Positions 27,506-35,416 of a DNA stretch of 64,000 nucleotides are shown piece after piece. Each line of letters begins with the position of its first letter. Position 1 is the first letter of the stretch. Both the position numbers and the translations under genes were made by a program. The notes beneath the pieces were generated by a model. It was not told where the DNA came from and made no database searches. It saw nothing but the letters and a program-made list of their open reading frames with translations. This DNA is from DASVCN01 sp040905665 (lineage in GTDB: Bacteria > Deinococcota > Deinococci > Deinococcales > Trueperaceae), in NCBI GenBank assembly GCA_040905665.1, contig JBBDRD010000035.1:62001-126000 (forward strand), in the 5' to 3' direction.

Positions 27506-28835
27506 GGAGGAGGCCCGCCCTAAGCGCCTGACCGCGCTTGCAGAAGGCGATCAGCCAGTGCGCCAGCGCTTTGGCGTCGTGCTGGGCGTAGGGCCCCGTA
27601 CCCAGAAGGTCCAGTTTCGCTAGGCGGATTCCCTCCCCAGTGATCCGATCCTGCTCGACCGACACCACCTGGGCCCCCTCCTGCTCGTAATTCAGCAGGC
27701 GTTCGGGATCGACCGTCGACGAATTCACAACCACCCAGTCAGGCGCCCTGCCCAGATGCTCGCGCAGCTTGCTCACGTGGTCGTAAGCGGTGAAGCTGTC
27801 TGTCTCACCGGCCTCGGTCATGATGTTGCAAACGTAGAGTAGAGGAGCCTTCGTCTCCAGCAGCGCCCGCCGCACCTCCGTCACCAGGAGGGGGGGAATA
27901 GTCGAAGTGAAGAGACTTCCGGGACCGAGCACGATTAGGTCGGCGCGGGCGATGTCGCCGATTACCTCGGGCAGTGACGAAACCTCCTGGGGTTCGATGC
28001 AAACGCTCGCCACCGCCCCAGGAATCTCGCGCACGGCGCTTTCTCCCCGGACGACCTCGCCGCTCTCCTTTCGCACCCGTAGGGTGACGGGCGCGGTGGT
28101 GGCCGGGTAAACCGAGCCCGACAGGTTGAGCAGCGAGTTGAGGGCCCTGATCGCCCGGCCGAAGTCCCCCTCGACCTCGGTAAGGGTGGTGATGAGCAGA
28201 TTCCCGAACGTATGCCCCTGCAGTTCGCGCCCTCGTTCGAAACGGTATTGCAGGAGACGCGATACTTCCAGCTCGTTGTCGGACAGCGCCGCCAGACAGT
28301 CGCTCAGGTCTCCTGGGGCAGGCATACCGAATTCAAGTCGCAGGCGTCCCGAAGAACCTCCATCATCCGAAACCGTGACTACAGCCGTGAGGTTGCTGCT
28401 GTAGACACGAAGTCCCCGGAGCAGATTGGAAAGGCCAGTACCGCCACCGAAAGCCACGATTCGCGGTCCCCGCGAAAGCTGCAACCGTTGGTGGAGCAAA
28501 GCCGCGGCCTCGTATGGCCGCGACATCCAGTTAGACAGCAGGGAGCGGTTGAGACGTCCCACCGCCACGGCGGCTGTGGCCAACCCGGCCAGCAGGAGCA
28601 GCAGCGACGCCGCCAGCCCATAGCGCATCCAGGAACCGCTCACCAGCACGCCCTCGATCGGTTGCGAGAGGGCCTGGCGACTCCCCGAGAAGAGCCACAG
28701 CATCCCGCCGATCACTCCCAGGATCAGGAGGAATGCACCCGCCACCGCCAGAGCAACGTGACGTTTCACGCCCATCCCCGGCGCCAGCCAGAAACGCATC
28801 GAGAGGAGGTGCCTAACTCGTTCGCGGTTCGTCAT
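27498..28835 (-). CDS. yvcK: YvcK/CofD-like protein with N-terminal membrane segment
   Basis: Homologue of YvcK, a UDP-sugar-binding protein needed for gluconeogenic growth and cell shape in Bacillus and mycobacteria. The core from about residue 118 has the family nucleotide motif VAFGGGTGLSNLLRGL, then VVTVSDDGGSSGRLR and PAPGDLSDCLAALSD. Unlike the soluble Bacillus protein of about 317 residues, this one carries about 115 extra N-terminal residues with two hydrophobic helices (about 23-50 and 72-92), so it should be membrane-anchored. Its ATG overlaps the rapZ stop (ATGA). Confidence 0.92.
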   Translation of the reverse strand: MTNRERVRHLLSMRFWLAPGMGVKRHVALAVAGAFLLILGVIGGMLWLFSGSRQALSQPIEGVLVSGSWMRYGLAASLLLLLAGLATAAVAVGRLNRSLLSNWMSRPYEAAALLHQRLQLSRGPRIVAFGGGTGLSNLLRGLRVYSSNLTAVVTVSDDGGSSGRLRLEFGMPAPGDLSDCLAALSDNELEVSRLLQYRFERGRELQGHTFGNLLITTLTEVEGDFGRAIRALNSLLNLSGSVYPATTAPVTLRVRKESGEVVRGESAVREIPGAVASVCIEPQEVSSLPEVIGDIARADLIVLGPGSLFTSTIPPLLVTEVRRALLETKAPLLYVCNIMTEAGETDSFTAYDHVSKLREHLGRAPDWVVVNSSTVDPERLLNYEQEGAQVVSVEQDRITGEGIRLAKLDLLGTGPYAQHDAKALAHWLIAFCKRGQALRAGLLRV

Positions 28836-29692
28836 ATGTCGTGCTCCGCAAGGGCGGCTGCAAGGTCCCGATGTTCCAACTGGGCATCGAAATGTTCGGC
28901 CAGGTCCCGTGAGAGCCGCTCGACCACAGCTACCGAGCGGTGCTGTCCGCCGGTGCAGCCAAGGGCGACAGTGTAGGAGGTGCGGCCGCCCTCACGCGCC
29001 AGCTTCGCCAGGGTCCGTACCAGATTCCGCAATTGGGTGTAGAGCTCCAGCCCGCTCGGCGTGAACACGTGGGCCTGCACCTGCGATTCGCTACCGCTCA
29101 GGCGGCGCAGCGCATCCTCATAGTAGGGGTTGGGTAGCGCCCTGACGTCAAGCACCAGGTCGGCATCGATCGGAGCGCCACGCTTGAAGCCGAACGAAAC
29201 CAATCGCAAGCGGAACGACCTCTCCTGAGCGAACGTTCGGCCGACCAACAGGCCAAGCTCCTTGGCGCTCAACTCGGTAGTGTCTATCAAGTGGTGAGCG
29301 CGCGAGCGAACTCCTTCCAATGCCACACGCTCCGCGGCAATGTCATGTGACAGGGTCCCCTCACCCAAAGGGTGAGTTCGCCTGGTGAGGCTGTAACGCT
29401 TCACGAGTGATTGTTCCGAGGCGGTCAGGAAAACGATCAGCGGTTCGAAGCGTCCACCCCTCAGCTCGGCTATGCCCTCTTCGAGTTCGTCAAGGAAGGC
29501 CGAGGTTCGCACGTCGACCGAAAGCGCCAAGCGCTCCTTGCCCAGCGCCTGGGCACGGGTCGCCAACGGCGCCCAGAGCGAAGGTGGGATGTTGTCGACG
29601 GCGAAATACCCGATGTCCTCGAGGGCATGGAGGGCCGTTGTCACGCCGGCTCCGCTCAAGCCGCTGAGGACGATCAGATTTGCGCCCGTCAT
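28832..29692 (-). CDS. rapZ: RapZ/YvcJ-family nucleotide-binding protein with altered Walker A
   Basis: P-loop protein of 286 residues. In E. coli RapZ is an RNase adaptor and binds GlcN6P through its C-terminal domain; in Bacillus YvcJ is a GTPase. The signatures EDIGYFAVDNIPPSLW and the C-terminal GCTGGQHRSVAV are clear. The Walker A, normally GxSGxGKS, reads GLSGAGVTT: the invariant Lys is Val (GTG codon read on the minus strand). ATG 29692 has a GAGGG sequence and gives the family length. A GTG at 29740 overlapping the previous stop (GTGA) would add 16 residues. It is followed by yvcK, as in many bacteria. Confidence 0.92.
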   Translation of the reverse strand: MTGANLIVLSGLSGAGVTTALHALEDIGYFAVDNIPPSLWAPLATRAQALGKERLALSVDVRTSAFLDELEEGIAELRGGRFEPLIVFLTASEQSLVKRYSLTRRTHPLGEGTLSHDIAAERVALEGVRSRAHHLIDTTELSAKELGLLVGRTFAQERSFRLRLVSFGFKRGAPIDADLVLDVRALPNPYYEDALRRLSGSESQVQAHVFTPSGLELYTQLRNLVRTLAKLAREGGRTSYTVALGCTGGQHRSVAVVERLSRDLAEHFDAQLEHRDLAAALAEHDI

Positions 29693-29736
29693 GCTACCCT
29701 CGGCTGGTTCGAAACGGGGGTCTTCTTCTGTGCCGG

Positions 29737-30420
29737 TCACGGCACTTCGCCGGATGCCGTCTCTTCCACTAGGCAGGCTACCACCGTGTTAGTCCGCTCT
29801 ACTACGGAAGTGAGGCCGCGTTGCCAGAGCAGCCGGCCGTGACACGCGTTCACGGGACTTCCGTCAGAGAGTCGCGCTTGGATCAACGTGAGCCCACCCA
29901 TCTCGACCTCGCGGAAGCGCGCCTGCCCTGCCGGCGTCGCCTCCCTTTGGGCGGGCAGGGAGTGCGTGAACTGCCAGGCCACGCCCTGGTGCCGGAGAAA
30001 GCCGACCTGGCCACCCAACTCGACCCGAAAGACGATGTCGGTTCCCGTACGCTGGACACTCCACAACCGGGGCTTCACGAAACCGGTTACGGTCGTCACG
30101 CACGCCTGGGTATCGGCCCCTTGGCTCAGCGGCTGGGCAACCGCCTCGGCAGTTACATTCCCACGCAAAACTCGTGCATACGCCGCCGCTGCCTGGCGGG
30201 AAGAGAAGCAGCCGATGCGGACCCGTGAGAACTGCTGCCCCTCCTCCATAACGAACTCGGTATAAGCGTCGAAACCCAATTCACGAAGTTCGCCAACCTG
30301 GCCGCTCGCCTGGCGGAAATCCTGGAAAGCCGCCGTCTGAACCGTCCACCCCTGACCAACGGCGAGGCTGCCAAAGAGGAGCAACACCAGGAACAGTGAG
30401 ATGGCGGATAGGTCCCTCAT
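29737..30420 (-). CDS. Secreted SPOR-domain protein
   Basis: 227 residues with a clear signal peptide (SAISLFLVLLLFGSLAVGQG). Next comes a SPOR-type repeat at about residues 24-95: WTVQTAAFQDFRQASGQ, then FSRVRIGCFSSRQAAAAYARVL. SPOR domains bind septal or denuded peptidoglycan glycan strands. The C-terminal 130 residues contain three or more cysteines and match nothing I recognise. The ATG overlaps the hisH stop (ATGA), so the gene is translationally coupled to hisH, although the functions seem unrelated. Confidence 0.78.
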   Translation of the reverse strand: MRDLSAISLFLVLLLFGSLAVGQGWTVQTAAFQDFRQASGQVGELRELGFDAYTEFVMEEGQQFSRVRIGCFSSRQAAAAYARVLRGNVTAEAVAQPLSQGADTQACVTTVTGFVKPRLWSVQRTGTDIVFRVELGGQVGFLRHQGVAWQFTHSLPAQREATPAGQARFREVEMGGLTLIQARLSDGSPVNACHGRLLWQRGLTSVVERTNTVVACLVEETASGEVP

Positions 30421-31136
30421 GCCGCCCCTGACACGGCTTCGGTCACAGTGGCACGGAAGTTCGAGAGGATGTGAAGACCCACTCGTTGGCTCTTCTCGGG
30501 GTGGAACTGAGTGGCGTGGAGCGATCCTGCCGATAGCGCGCTGAGGAACCGGACATCACCATAGGTAGTTTGAGCGCCAGCCAGATCGGCTTCGAAATGG
30601 GCGTAGTAGGAGTTTGCGAAGTAGGCGTAGGCGCCATCCTCCAGGCCCGCCAGCAGGGGCGAGTCGCCATGCTTGTAGAGCCGATTCCAGCCCATTTGCG
30701 GTACCCGCATCCCCGTTGGGAACCGGCGAACGGTACCGCGAAGCATGCCCAGACCGGGTACGTCGGGTGCCTCTTCGGATCCTTCGAGCAACAGCTGGAG
30801 TCCTACGCAGATGCCTAGAAAGGGACGCTGCTGGGCAAGGTGACGCCGAACGACCGGCTCGAAGCCGGATTCCAGGAAGGAGTTCATCACCTGACCAAAG
30901 TGACCTTGACCGGGCAGCACCAGAACGGTCGCTTCGGCAGCGCGGCCCGGGTCGGCGGTAATCTCAACCGGCAAGCCAGAGTGCAACAGTGCTTTGTGTA
31001 CGCTGTGCAGGTTGCCGGCGCCATAGTCGATGAGCACGGTATCGATGGGCAGGGTGTCGATTGGCATGTCGCCGCCTCGCACGGCGCCCCTTGGCACCGT
31101 GCCGTTCGGGACTGTATCGGTCGGCTTTCTATCCAT
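30417..31136 (-). CDS. hisH: Imidazole glycerol phosphate synthase, glutaminase subunit HisH
   Basis: Class I glutamine amidotransferase that supplies ammonia to HisF in histidine synthesis. The start DYGAGNLHSVHKAL, the nucleophile elbow GICVGLQLLLEGSEE and the catalytic HATQFHPEKSQ are all present. The N-terminus is odd: residues 9-38 are six 5-residue units (VPNGT, VPRGA, VRGGD, MPIDT, LPIDT, VLIDY), built from 15-bp repeats. Starts are possible at 31136 (3 bp after the hisB stop) or at ATG 31067 with a GAGG sequence, which gives a normal 216-residue protein. No hisF is adjacent. Confidence 0.93.
   Translation of the reverse strand: MDRKPTDTVPNGTVPRGAVRGGDMPIDTLPIDTVLIDYGAGNLHSVHKALLHSGLPVEITADPGRAAEATVLVLPGQGHFGQVMNSFLESGFEPVVRRHLAQQRPFLGICVGLQLLLEGSEEAPDVPGLGMLRGTVRRFPTGMRVPQMGWNRLYKHGDSPLLAGLEDGAYAYFANSYYAHFEADLAGAQTTYGDVRFLSALSAGSLHATQFHPEKSQRVGLHILSNFRATVTEAVSGAA
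31023..31112 (-). repeat. 15-bp periodic repeat at the 5' end of hisH
   Basis: Six consecutive 15-bp units encode the N-terminus of HisH. The last three (MPIDT, LPIDT, VLIDY) are the most alike and the first two (VPNGT, VPRGA) form a second pair. The units diverge in sequence, so the array is older than the one at ilvB. Confidence 0.65.
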
Positions 31137-31139
31137 ATT

Positions 31140-31766
31140 TCAGAGGACACCTTTTGTGCTGGGCAGGCTGTCGCCGCTCAGCCGCACTGCAGCTGACAGA
31201 GAACGAGCGAACGCCTTGACGACCGCCTCGCATACATGATGCGTCTCCTGACCGGCCAGCACTCGCACATGTACCGTCGCCCCAGCGTGGTTGCAGAAAC
31301 CGCGAAGTAGCTCCCGCAAGTGGTGAGCATTGAATCCGCCCGAGTGTCCCTCGAACCCGCCTGGTTCGAACGCCAGGAAGGGCCTTCCCGAGAGATCGAC
31401 AACCACGTGAGCGAGGCTTTCGTCCATCGGCACGAAGGCGTGCCCGTACCTTTCGATACCGCGGCGGTCGCCCAACGCTTCGCGAACCGCCTGCCCCAGC
31501 ACTATCCCGCAGTCCTCGGCCAGGTGATGCACATCTACTTCCAGGTCGCCCTTTGCCCGTACCTCCAGCCGAAACCGGCCGTGGCGTTGCACCTGGCTCA
31601 GCATGTGGTCGAGAAAGCCGTGGCCGGTGCTGATCTCTCCGTTTGCTACCGCGTCGTTGGCGACTGCTTGGTTAGCGACTGCGTGGGTGGTGTCCCCGTC
31701 GAGCCCCAACCGCAGGGTGATGTCGGTCTCGTTGGTGGTGCGCGTAATATCGGCCGTTCTACTCAT
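31140..31766 (-). CDS. hisB: Imidazoleglycerol-phosphate dehydratase
   Basis: Mn-dependent dehydratase of histidine synthesis, monofunctional form of about 208 residues. The duplicated metal motifs are HHLAEDCGIVLGQA and NAHHLRELLRGF; THHVCEAVVKAFARSL is also present. The strand that normally reads LDGTG-x-EISTG is expanded here by three 5-residue units (HAVAN, QAVAN, DAVAN). GGAGG sits directly before ATG 31772, so I take the next ATG (31766), six bases on, as the start. It overlaps the hisC end by 8 bp. Confidence 0.94.
   Translation of the reverse strand: MSRTADITRTTNETDITLRLGLDGDTTHAVANQAVANDAVANGEISTGHGFLDHMLSQVQRHGRFRLEVRAKGDLEVDVHHLAEDCGIVLGQAVREALGDRRGIERYGHAFVPMDESLAHVVVDLSGRPFLAFEPGGFEGHSGGFNAHHLRELLRGFCNHAGATVHVRVLAGQETHHVCEAVVKAFARSLSAAVRLSGDSLPSTKGVL
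31645..31689 (-). repeat. Three tandem 15-bp repeats inside hisB
   Basis: Three 15-bp units (on the plus strand GCTACCGCGTCGTTG, GCGACTGCTTGGTTA, GCGACTGCGTGGGTG) insert 15 residues in a loop near the N-terminus of HisB. The frame is kept and the flanking catalytic sequence is normal. Confidence 0.85.
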
Positions 31767-32817
31767 CGCCATCCTCCGTCAAACTCTCCCGCAACGCCGC
31801 CAGGAAACCCTCGTTCTCGTCACGGGTGCCAACCGAAACCCGTAGGCAGTTTTGCAGAGTGGCCGCCGACTGCAGCCGTACCACCACGCCGCGACGCAAC
31901 AACCCCTCGTACACGCGAGTCGCGCTGCTCACCTTGAAAAGCACGAAGTTCGTTACCGATGGGAATGCGGTAACCCCCGGGGTTTCATGTAGCTCCTGCA
32001 TCAGCCACTGTCGTTCGGCCGCTACCTCTTGCGCCCGGCGAACAACGAAGTCGTGGTTCGCCACCATCGTGAGAGCGGCGGCCTGTTGCAATCCCGACAC
32101 GGCGAAGGGGAGAACGATCTTGCGTATTTCTCGCGCGATTTCAGGCGAGGTGAGAGCGTAACCGATACGCGCTCCAGCGAGCCCGAAGGCCTTCGACAAG
32201 GTACGAATCGAGATGACCGAGGGTCGCCTGGCGAGGTTTGATAAGTCGCTGCCCGCGAACTGCGCGTACGCTTCGTCGATGACTATCGTCCAGCGGTGGT
32301 CGGCCGCATCGATCAACCGCTCTAGTTCCCCCTGGGGATGCAGGTTCCCGGTTGGAGCGGCCGGATTCGCTACGAAGATGATGCCCTGCGAACGCTCCAT
32401 CGCGGTTAGCATCCGGTCCGTCGGCAGCTCGAACCGAGGCCCCATGGGCACCTCAATAAGGTCGGTGTCCAGCATCAGAGCTTGTTGGCGATAGACCCCG
32501 AAAGTGGGCGAGGGGATGAGCACGCTCTGACCGATGCCTGCCGCGATGACGAGATACTGGATGAGCACGTTCGAACCTGGAGTGACGACTACGCCGTCTT
32601 GAGGCCAGTCATGCAGGCCAGCCAGGGCAATGCGCAACTCGCGCGCCTCAAGATCGGGATACCGGTTGAGAGCCAGCGTCGCTACGCGCGTCACGAACTC
32701 CTCGCGCAAAGACTCCGTCAGATCGTATGGTAGCTCGTTCTGGTCGAGCTTTACTCCCTCGGGGTGAGGTGCGAAGTCATAGGGCGCGAGTTCGCGGATC
32801 CGGGGGCGGATACTCAT
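31759..32817 (-). CDS. hisC: Histidinol-phosphate aminotransferase
   Basis: PLP-dependent fold-type I aminotransferase, 352 residues, converting imidazole acetol-phosphate to histidinol-phosphate. It shows KLDQNELPYDL at the N-terminus, the VIDEAYAQF motif that contacts PLP, the Schiff-base lysine in RTLSKAFGLAGARIGY, and the phosphate-binding Arg region in LRVSVGTRDEN. It starts ATG 32817, 21 bp after the TPR gene, and overlaps hisB. A related aromatic aminotransferase activity is possible, but the hisCBH order makes the assignment firm. Confidence 0.93.
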   Translation of the reverse strand: MSIRPRIRELAPYDFAPHPEGVKLDQNELPYDLTESLREEFVTRVATLALNRYPDLEARELRIALAGLHDWPQDGVVVTPGSNVLIQYLVIAAGIGQSVLIPSPTFGVYRQQALMLDTDLIEVPMGPRFELPTDRMLTAMERSQGIIFVANPAAPTGNLHPQGELERLIDAADHRWTIVIDEAYAQFAGSDLSNLARRPSVISIRTLSKAFGLAGARIGYALTSPEIAREIRKIVLPFAVSGLQQAAALTMVANHDFVVRRAQEVAAERQWLMQELHETPGVTAFPSVTNFVLFKVSSATRVYEGLLRRGVVVRLQSAATLQNCLRVSVGTRDENEGFLAALRESLTEDGDE

Positions 32818-32838
32818 GCCGACGAGTCTACCGCAACC

Positions 32839-34953
32839 TCAGGGCGCCCCACGGCCCGCTTCCGCCCGCTCGCGGATGCCCGCCAGATCGTCCTCGAGTC
32901 CCGGCTCGATGGCGATTGCGCGGTCCCACGACTCTAGTGCTTCGACGTGACGCCCCAGCCCGTAAAACGTCAGTCCCAGGTTGACGTGTACGCTGGGGTT
33001 CTCGCTGTTCGCTGAAACAGCCTGCCGGAGCGCGTCCAGTGCCAGGTCCAGCCGGCCAAGTTGCAGTTGGGCGTAGCCCAGGTTGTTGAGGACGGTGTCG
33101 CTATCCGGATACGCCTCGAGCGCTAGTTGATAGGGCGCAACCGAGTCACGGACGCTGCCGGAACGCTGGAGCGCGTAGCCTTGATAGAAGGCGGCCAGAC
33201 CGTGTCCGCTGAGCTCATGGGCTCGGGCGAACGACTGAGCGGCAGCCTGGGGATCGTCGGTTTCCAGTGCGTACAAACCTTGTTCGAATGCCGTCGCCGC
33301 CTTGCCCTCGAACGAAATCGCGGCTTCGCCAACAATCCGCCTCTGCTGCTCGAGAAGCGCCTCGGCGCGGACAGCGTCCTGGTTCTGGGGATCCAGTTCC
33401 AGCGCCCGGTCGAGTGCCTCGAGCCCTTCGTCGATTCGTCCCGTGCGGCCTAGGGCGATGCCGTAGAGTGCCTGGAGTTGAGCGTCACCCGAGCCTTCTT
33501 GCAGGAGGGGCTCGAGCGTGGCGATTGCGGCTCTAGCCTGGCCCGCCTGCAGCAGCAGGCGTCCCAGGTTGAGCTGGACGGTTGGGCTGTCCTGGGCTAC
33601 CGAGGTGAAGACTTCGCGGGCCCGCTCGACCTGGCCACTTTCGGCGAGAGCTACTGCCAGAGAATTCGCCACCTCCACACTCTCCGGGAAGCGTGAGTGC
33701 AGATCCTCCAGCACGGCGACGGCCTCATCGTGCCGCCCGGCCCGGCCGAGGAGTTCCGCCTCGGAGAGCTCTAGACCGCTGCTCTCCGGGAAGCGTTCGC
33801 GGCCCTCACGGACGAGCGTGAGAGCTTCTTCGACGAGCTCGTTGGGCAGGGCCGCGGCTTGCGCGAACAGTGCCGGTGAGCTCGAGAGTGTATCAGAGGT
33901 TACCTGACGCAAGTAGGCAAGGGCGCCGCTGGGGTCGCCCGCCTCGATGGCTCTCTCGACGAAGGCGCGGTGCAGTGCGACCGATTCGGGCAGGTTGACA
34001 CTGGCCCTCCTGAGGGTCTGGAGCGCGCGCTGTGGAGTCGGTTCAAGCTCGGCGAGGCGTAAGACCGCCTGCAGCTGTCGAGGTGATGCGGCAACTGCTC
34101 GCTCCAGCAGGGACCTCGCCTGTGCCTGATCCTCGGTCAACCCGGCAAGGCCAACGAGGGCCAAGGCGTGCTGTGAATTGAGTTCGAGTCCGGTTTCGAA
34201 GCTTTCTCGCGCCCGGGCGTCGTCGCCCGCTGCGTTCGCCACGATCCCCAGGACCACCCACGCCTCGGCGTCCTCGGGGTTCGCCTCGACCGCACGAGTT
34301 CCTACCTCGATTGCTTCATCGCTGCGCCCGGCCAGGGCTAGGGCGCGCGCGCGCTCCGAGAGTACCCAACTCGACTCGGGGTTGAGCTCGGCGGCCGCCG
34401 TTAGCTCCCCTAGGTTGGAACCCAATCGTGACGTAGCTCGTGAGGTGGCGCCCAAGCCGGTGACCTCAGGTGCCTCGGTAGCCAAGCTTCGTACCCGAGC
34501 CTGCGCCTCGGCGGTGTCCCGGTTCAGGTGCAACAGTGAGGTGAGGACAACTCCTTCGAGAGTTGCCTCAGGCTCGCTGGGCAGTTGCAGCCTAACTTGC
34601 TCGGGCTCGGGAAAATCCGGTCCGGCAAAGACCAGTGTCACGTCGAGGACCGAGCCGCTGCCGCTTACTGCGCCGCTGATCACGACGTCGGCAGCAAAGG
34701 CTTCGGTTGCGGCCTCCACCGCTTCGAGGCCGGCATCAAAAGCACGGGTCACAAAGAGCCCGCCCTCGGCTACCGGGGGGGCGTAAATGCCGTCGAGCGA
34801 GTTGAGGGTCCGCTGCAGTCCGGTGGCGAGTCCCAGGCCGTAGGGTTCGAATGACCGGCTGGCGTCGAAAGGCAAGATCAGAAGACGCAGCGGTTCCTGA
34901 GCAAGCGCCGGCGTCGAAAACAGAATTAATAGGAGGGCGACGACTTTTTTCAT
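32839..34953 (-). CDS. Secreted or periplasmic tetratricopeptide-repeat protein
   Basis: 704 residues. It starts with the signal peptide MKKVVALLLILFSTPALAQ. Residues 20-130 (LRLLILPFDASRSFEPYGLG onward) resemble a beta-rich domain found before TPRs in such proteins. From about 155 to the C-terminus there are roughly 14 TPR units (for example VLNNLGYAQLQLGRLDLALDALRQA and VHVNLGLTFYGLGRHVEALESWDRA). Likely a scaffold at the cell envelope. ATG 34953 is set by the signal peptide; the longer frame runs into cdd. TATACT lies 8 bp before the ATG and no ribosome binding site is visible, so the mRNA may be leaderless. Confidence 0.85.
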   Translation of the reverse strand: MKKVVALLLILFSTPALAQEPLRLLILPFDASRSFEPYGLGLATGLQRTLNSLDGIYAPPVAEGGLFVTRAFDAGLEAVEAATEAFAADVVISGAVSGSGSVLDVTLVFAGPDFPEPEQVRLQLPSEPEATLEGVVLTSLLHLNRDTAEAQARVRSLATEAPEVTGLGATSRATSRLGSNLGELTAAAELNPESSWVLSERARALALAGRSDEAIEVGTRAVEANPEDAEAWVVLGIVANAAGDDARARESFETGLELNSQHALALVGLAGLTEDQAQARSLLERAVAASPRQLQAVLRLAELEPTPQRALQTLRRASVNLPESVALHRAFVERAIEAGDPSGALAYLRQVTSDTLSSSPALFAQAAALPNELVEEALTLVREGRERFPESSGLELSEAELLGRAGRHDEAVAVLEDLHSRFPESVEVANSLAVALAESGQVERAREVFTSVAQDSPTVQLNLGRLLLQAGQARAAIATLEPLLQEGSGDAQLQALYGIALGRTGRIDEGLEALDRALELDPQNQDAVRAEALLEQQRRIVGEAAISFEGKAATAFEQGLYALETDDPQAAAQSFARAHELSGHGLAAFYQGYALQRSGSVRDSVAPYQLALEAYPDSDTVLNNLGYAQLQLGRLDLALDALRQAVSANSENPSVHVNLGLTFYGLGRHVEALESWDRAIAIEPGLEDDLAGIRERAEAGRGAP

Positions 34954-34961
34954 CTGCAAGG

Positions 34962-34967
34962 AGTATA
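34962..34967 (-). promoter_or_regulatory. -10 element of a probable leaderless transcript (TPR gene)
   Basis: TATACT on the minus strand, 8 bp before the ATG of the TPR gene. The -35 region is weak. There is no ribosome binding site. The spacing fits the leaderless promoters (TANNNT close to the ATG) described for Deinococcus. Confidence 0.55.
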
Positions 34968-35020
34968 ACGCTGGCCCAGTGAGAAGCTTGAATCGGCTAC
35001 GGCGGCTGTCGCAATCGGCT

Positions 35021-35416
35021 CTATGCCGAAGGTTCGAGTCGAAACGCGCCGGGAAGCAGCTCCGAGACGGTCGTCGTGACCGTGACCCCGTTACGGTTGA
35101 CCATGTGGACCAGTGCATTCGGAGAGAACTCGGCGAGCACTTGGCGGCAAGCGCCGCAGGGGCTGGATGGGGGCTCGCTTTCGGTGTAGACGACCAGCTC
35201 CTCGAAGTCACGCTCGCCGAGCGTGACCATCGCCTGGATTGCACTCTGCTCGGCGCAACGTGTAAGTCCGAAGGAGGTATTCTCGACGTTCGCGCCCTTT
35301 ACGACCGTTCCCCGGGCGGTCCGCAACGCCGCACCGACTCGAAAGTGCGAGTAGGGGACGTAAGCGTTCTCGAACGCCTCCTTGGCGGCTTCAAGCAGCT
35401 CCTGTGGAGCGCCCAT
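35021..35416 (-). CDS. cdd: Cytidine deaminase
   Basis: Homotetramer-type cytidine deaminase of 131 residues in pyrimidine salvage. It has AYVPYSHFRVGAAL at the N-terminus, the catalytic HAE-type site in the variant form RCAEQSAI (zinc Cys) and the PCGACRQVLAEF zinc motif with two cysteines. The start ATG 35416 overlaps the dgkA stop (ATGA); longer frames upstream lie inside dgkA. The dgkA-cdd pairing is the same as in Bacillus. Confidence 0.94.
   Translation of the reverse strand: MGAPQELLEAAKEAFENAYVPYSHFRVGAALRTARGTVVKGANVENTSFGLTRCAEQSAIQAMVTLGERDFEELVVYTESEPPSSPCGACRQVLAEFSPNALVHMVNRNGVTVTTTVSELLPGAFRLEPSA

Noticed and set aside
34954..35244. 97-residue N-terminal extension of the TPR protein
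   Set aside because: It would overlap cdd and precede a perfect signal peptide; composition is Arg/Ser-rich shadow sequence.
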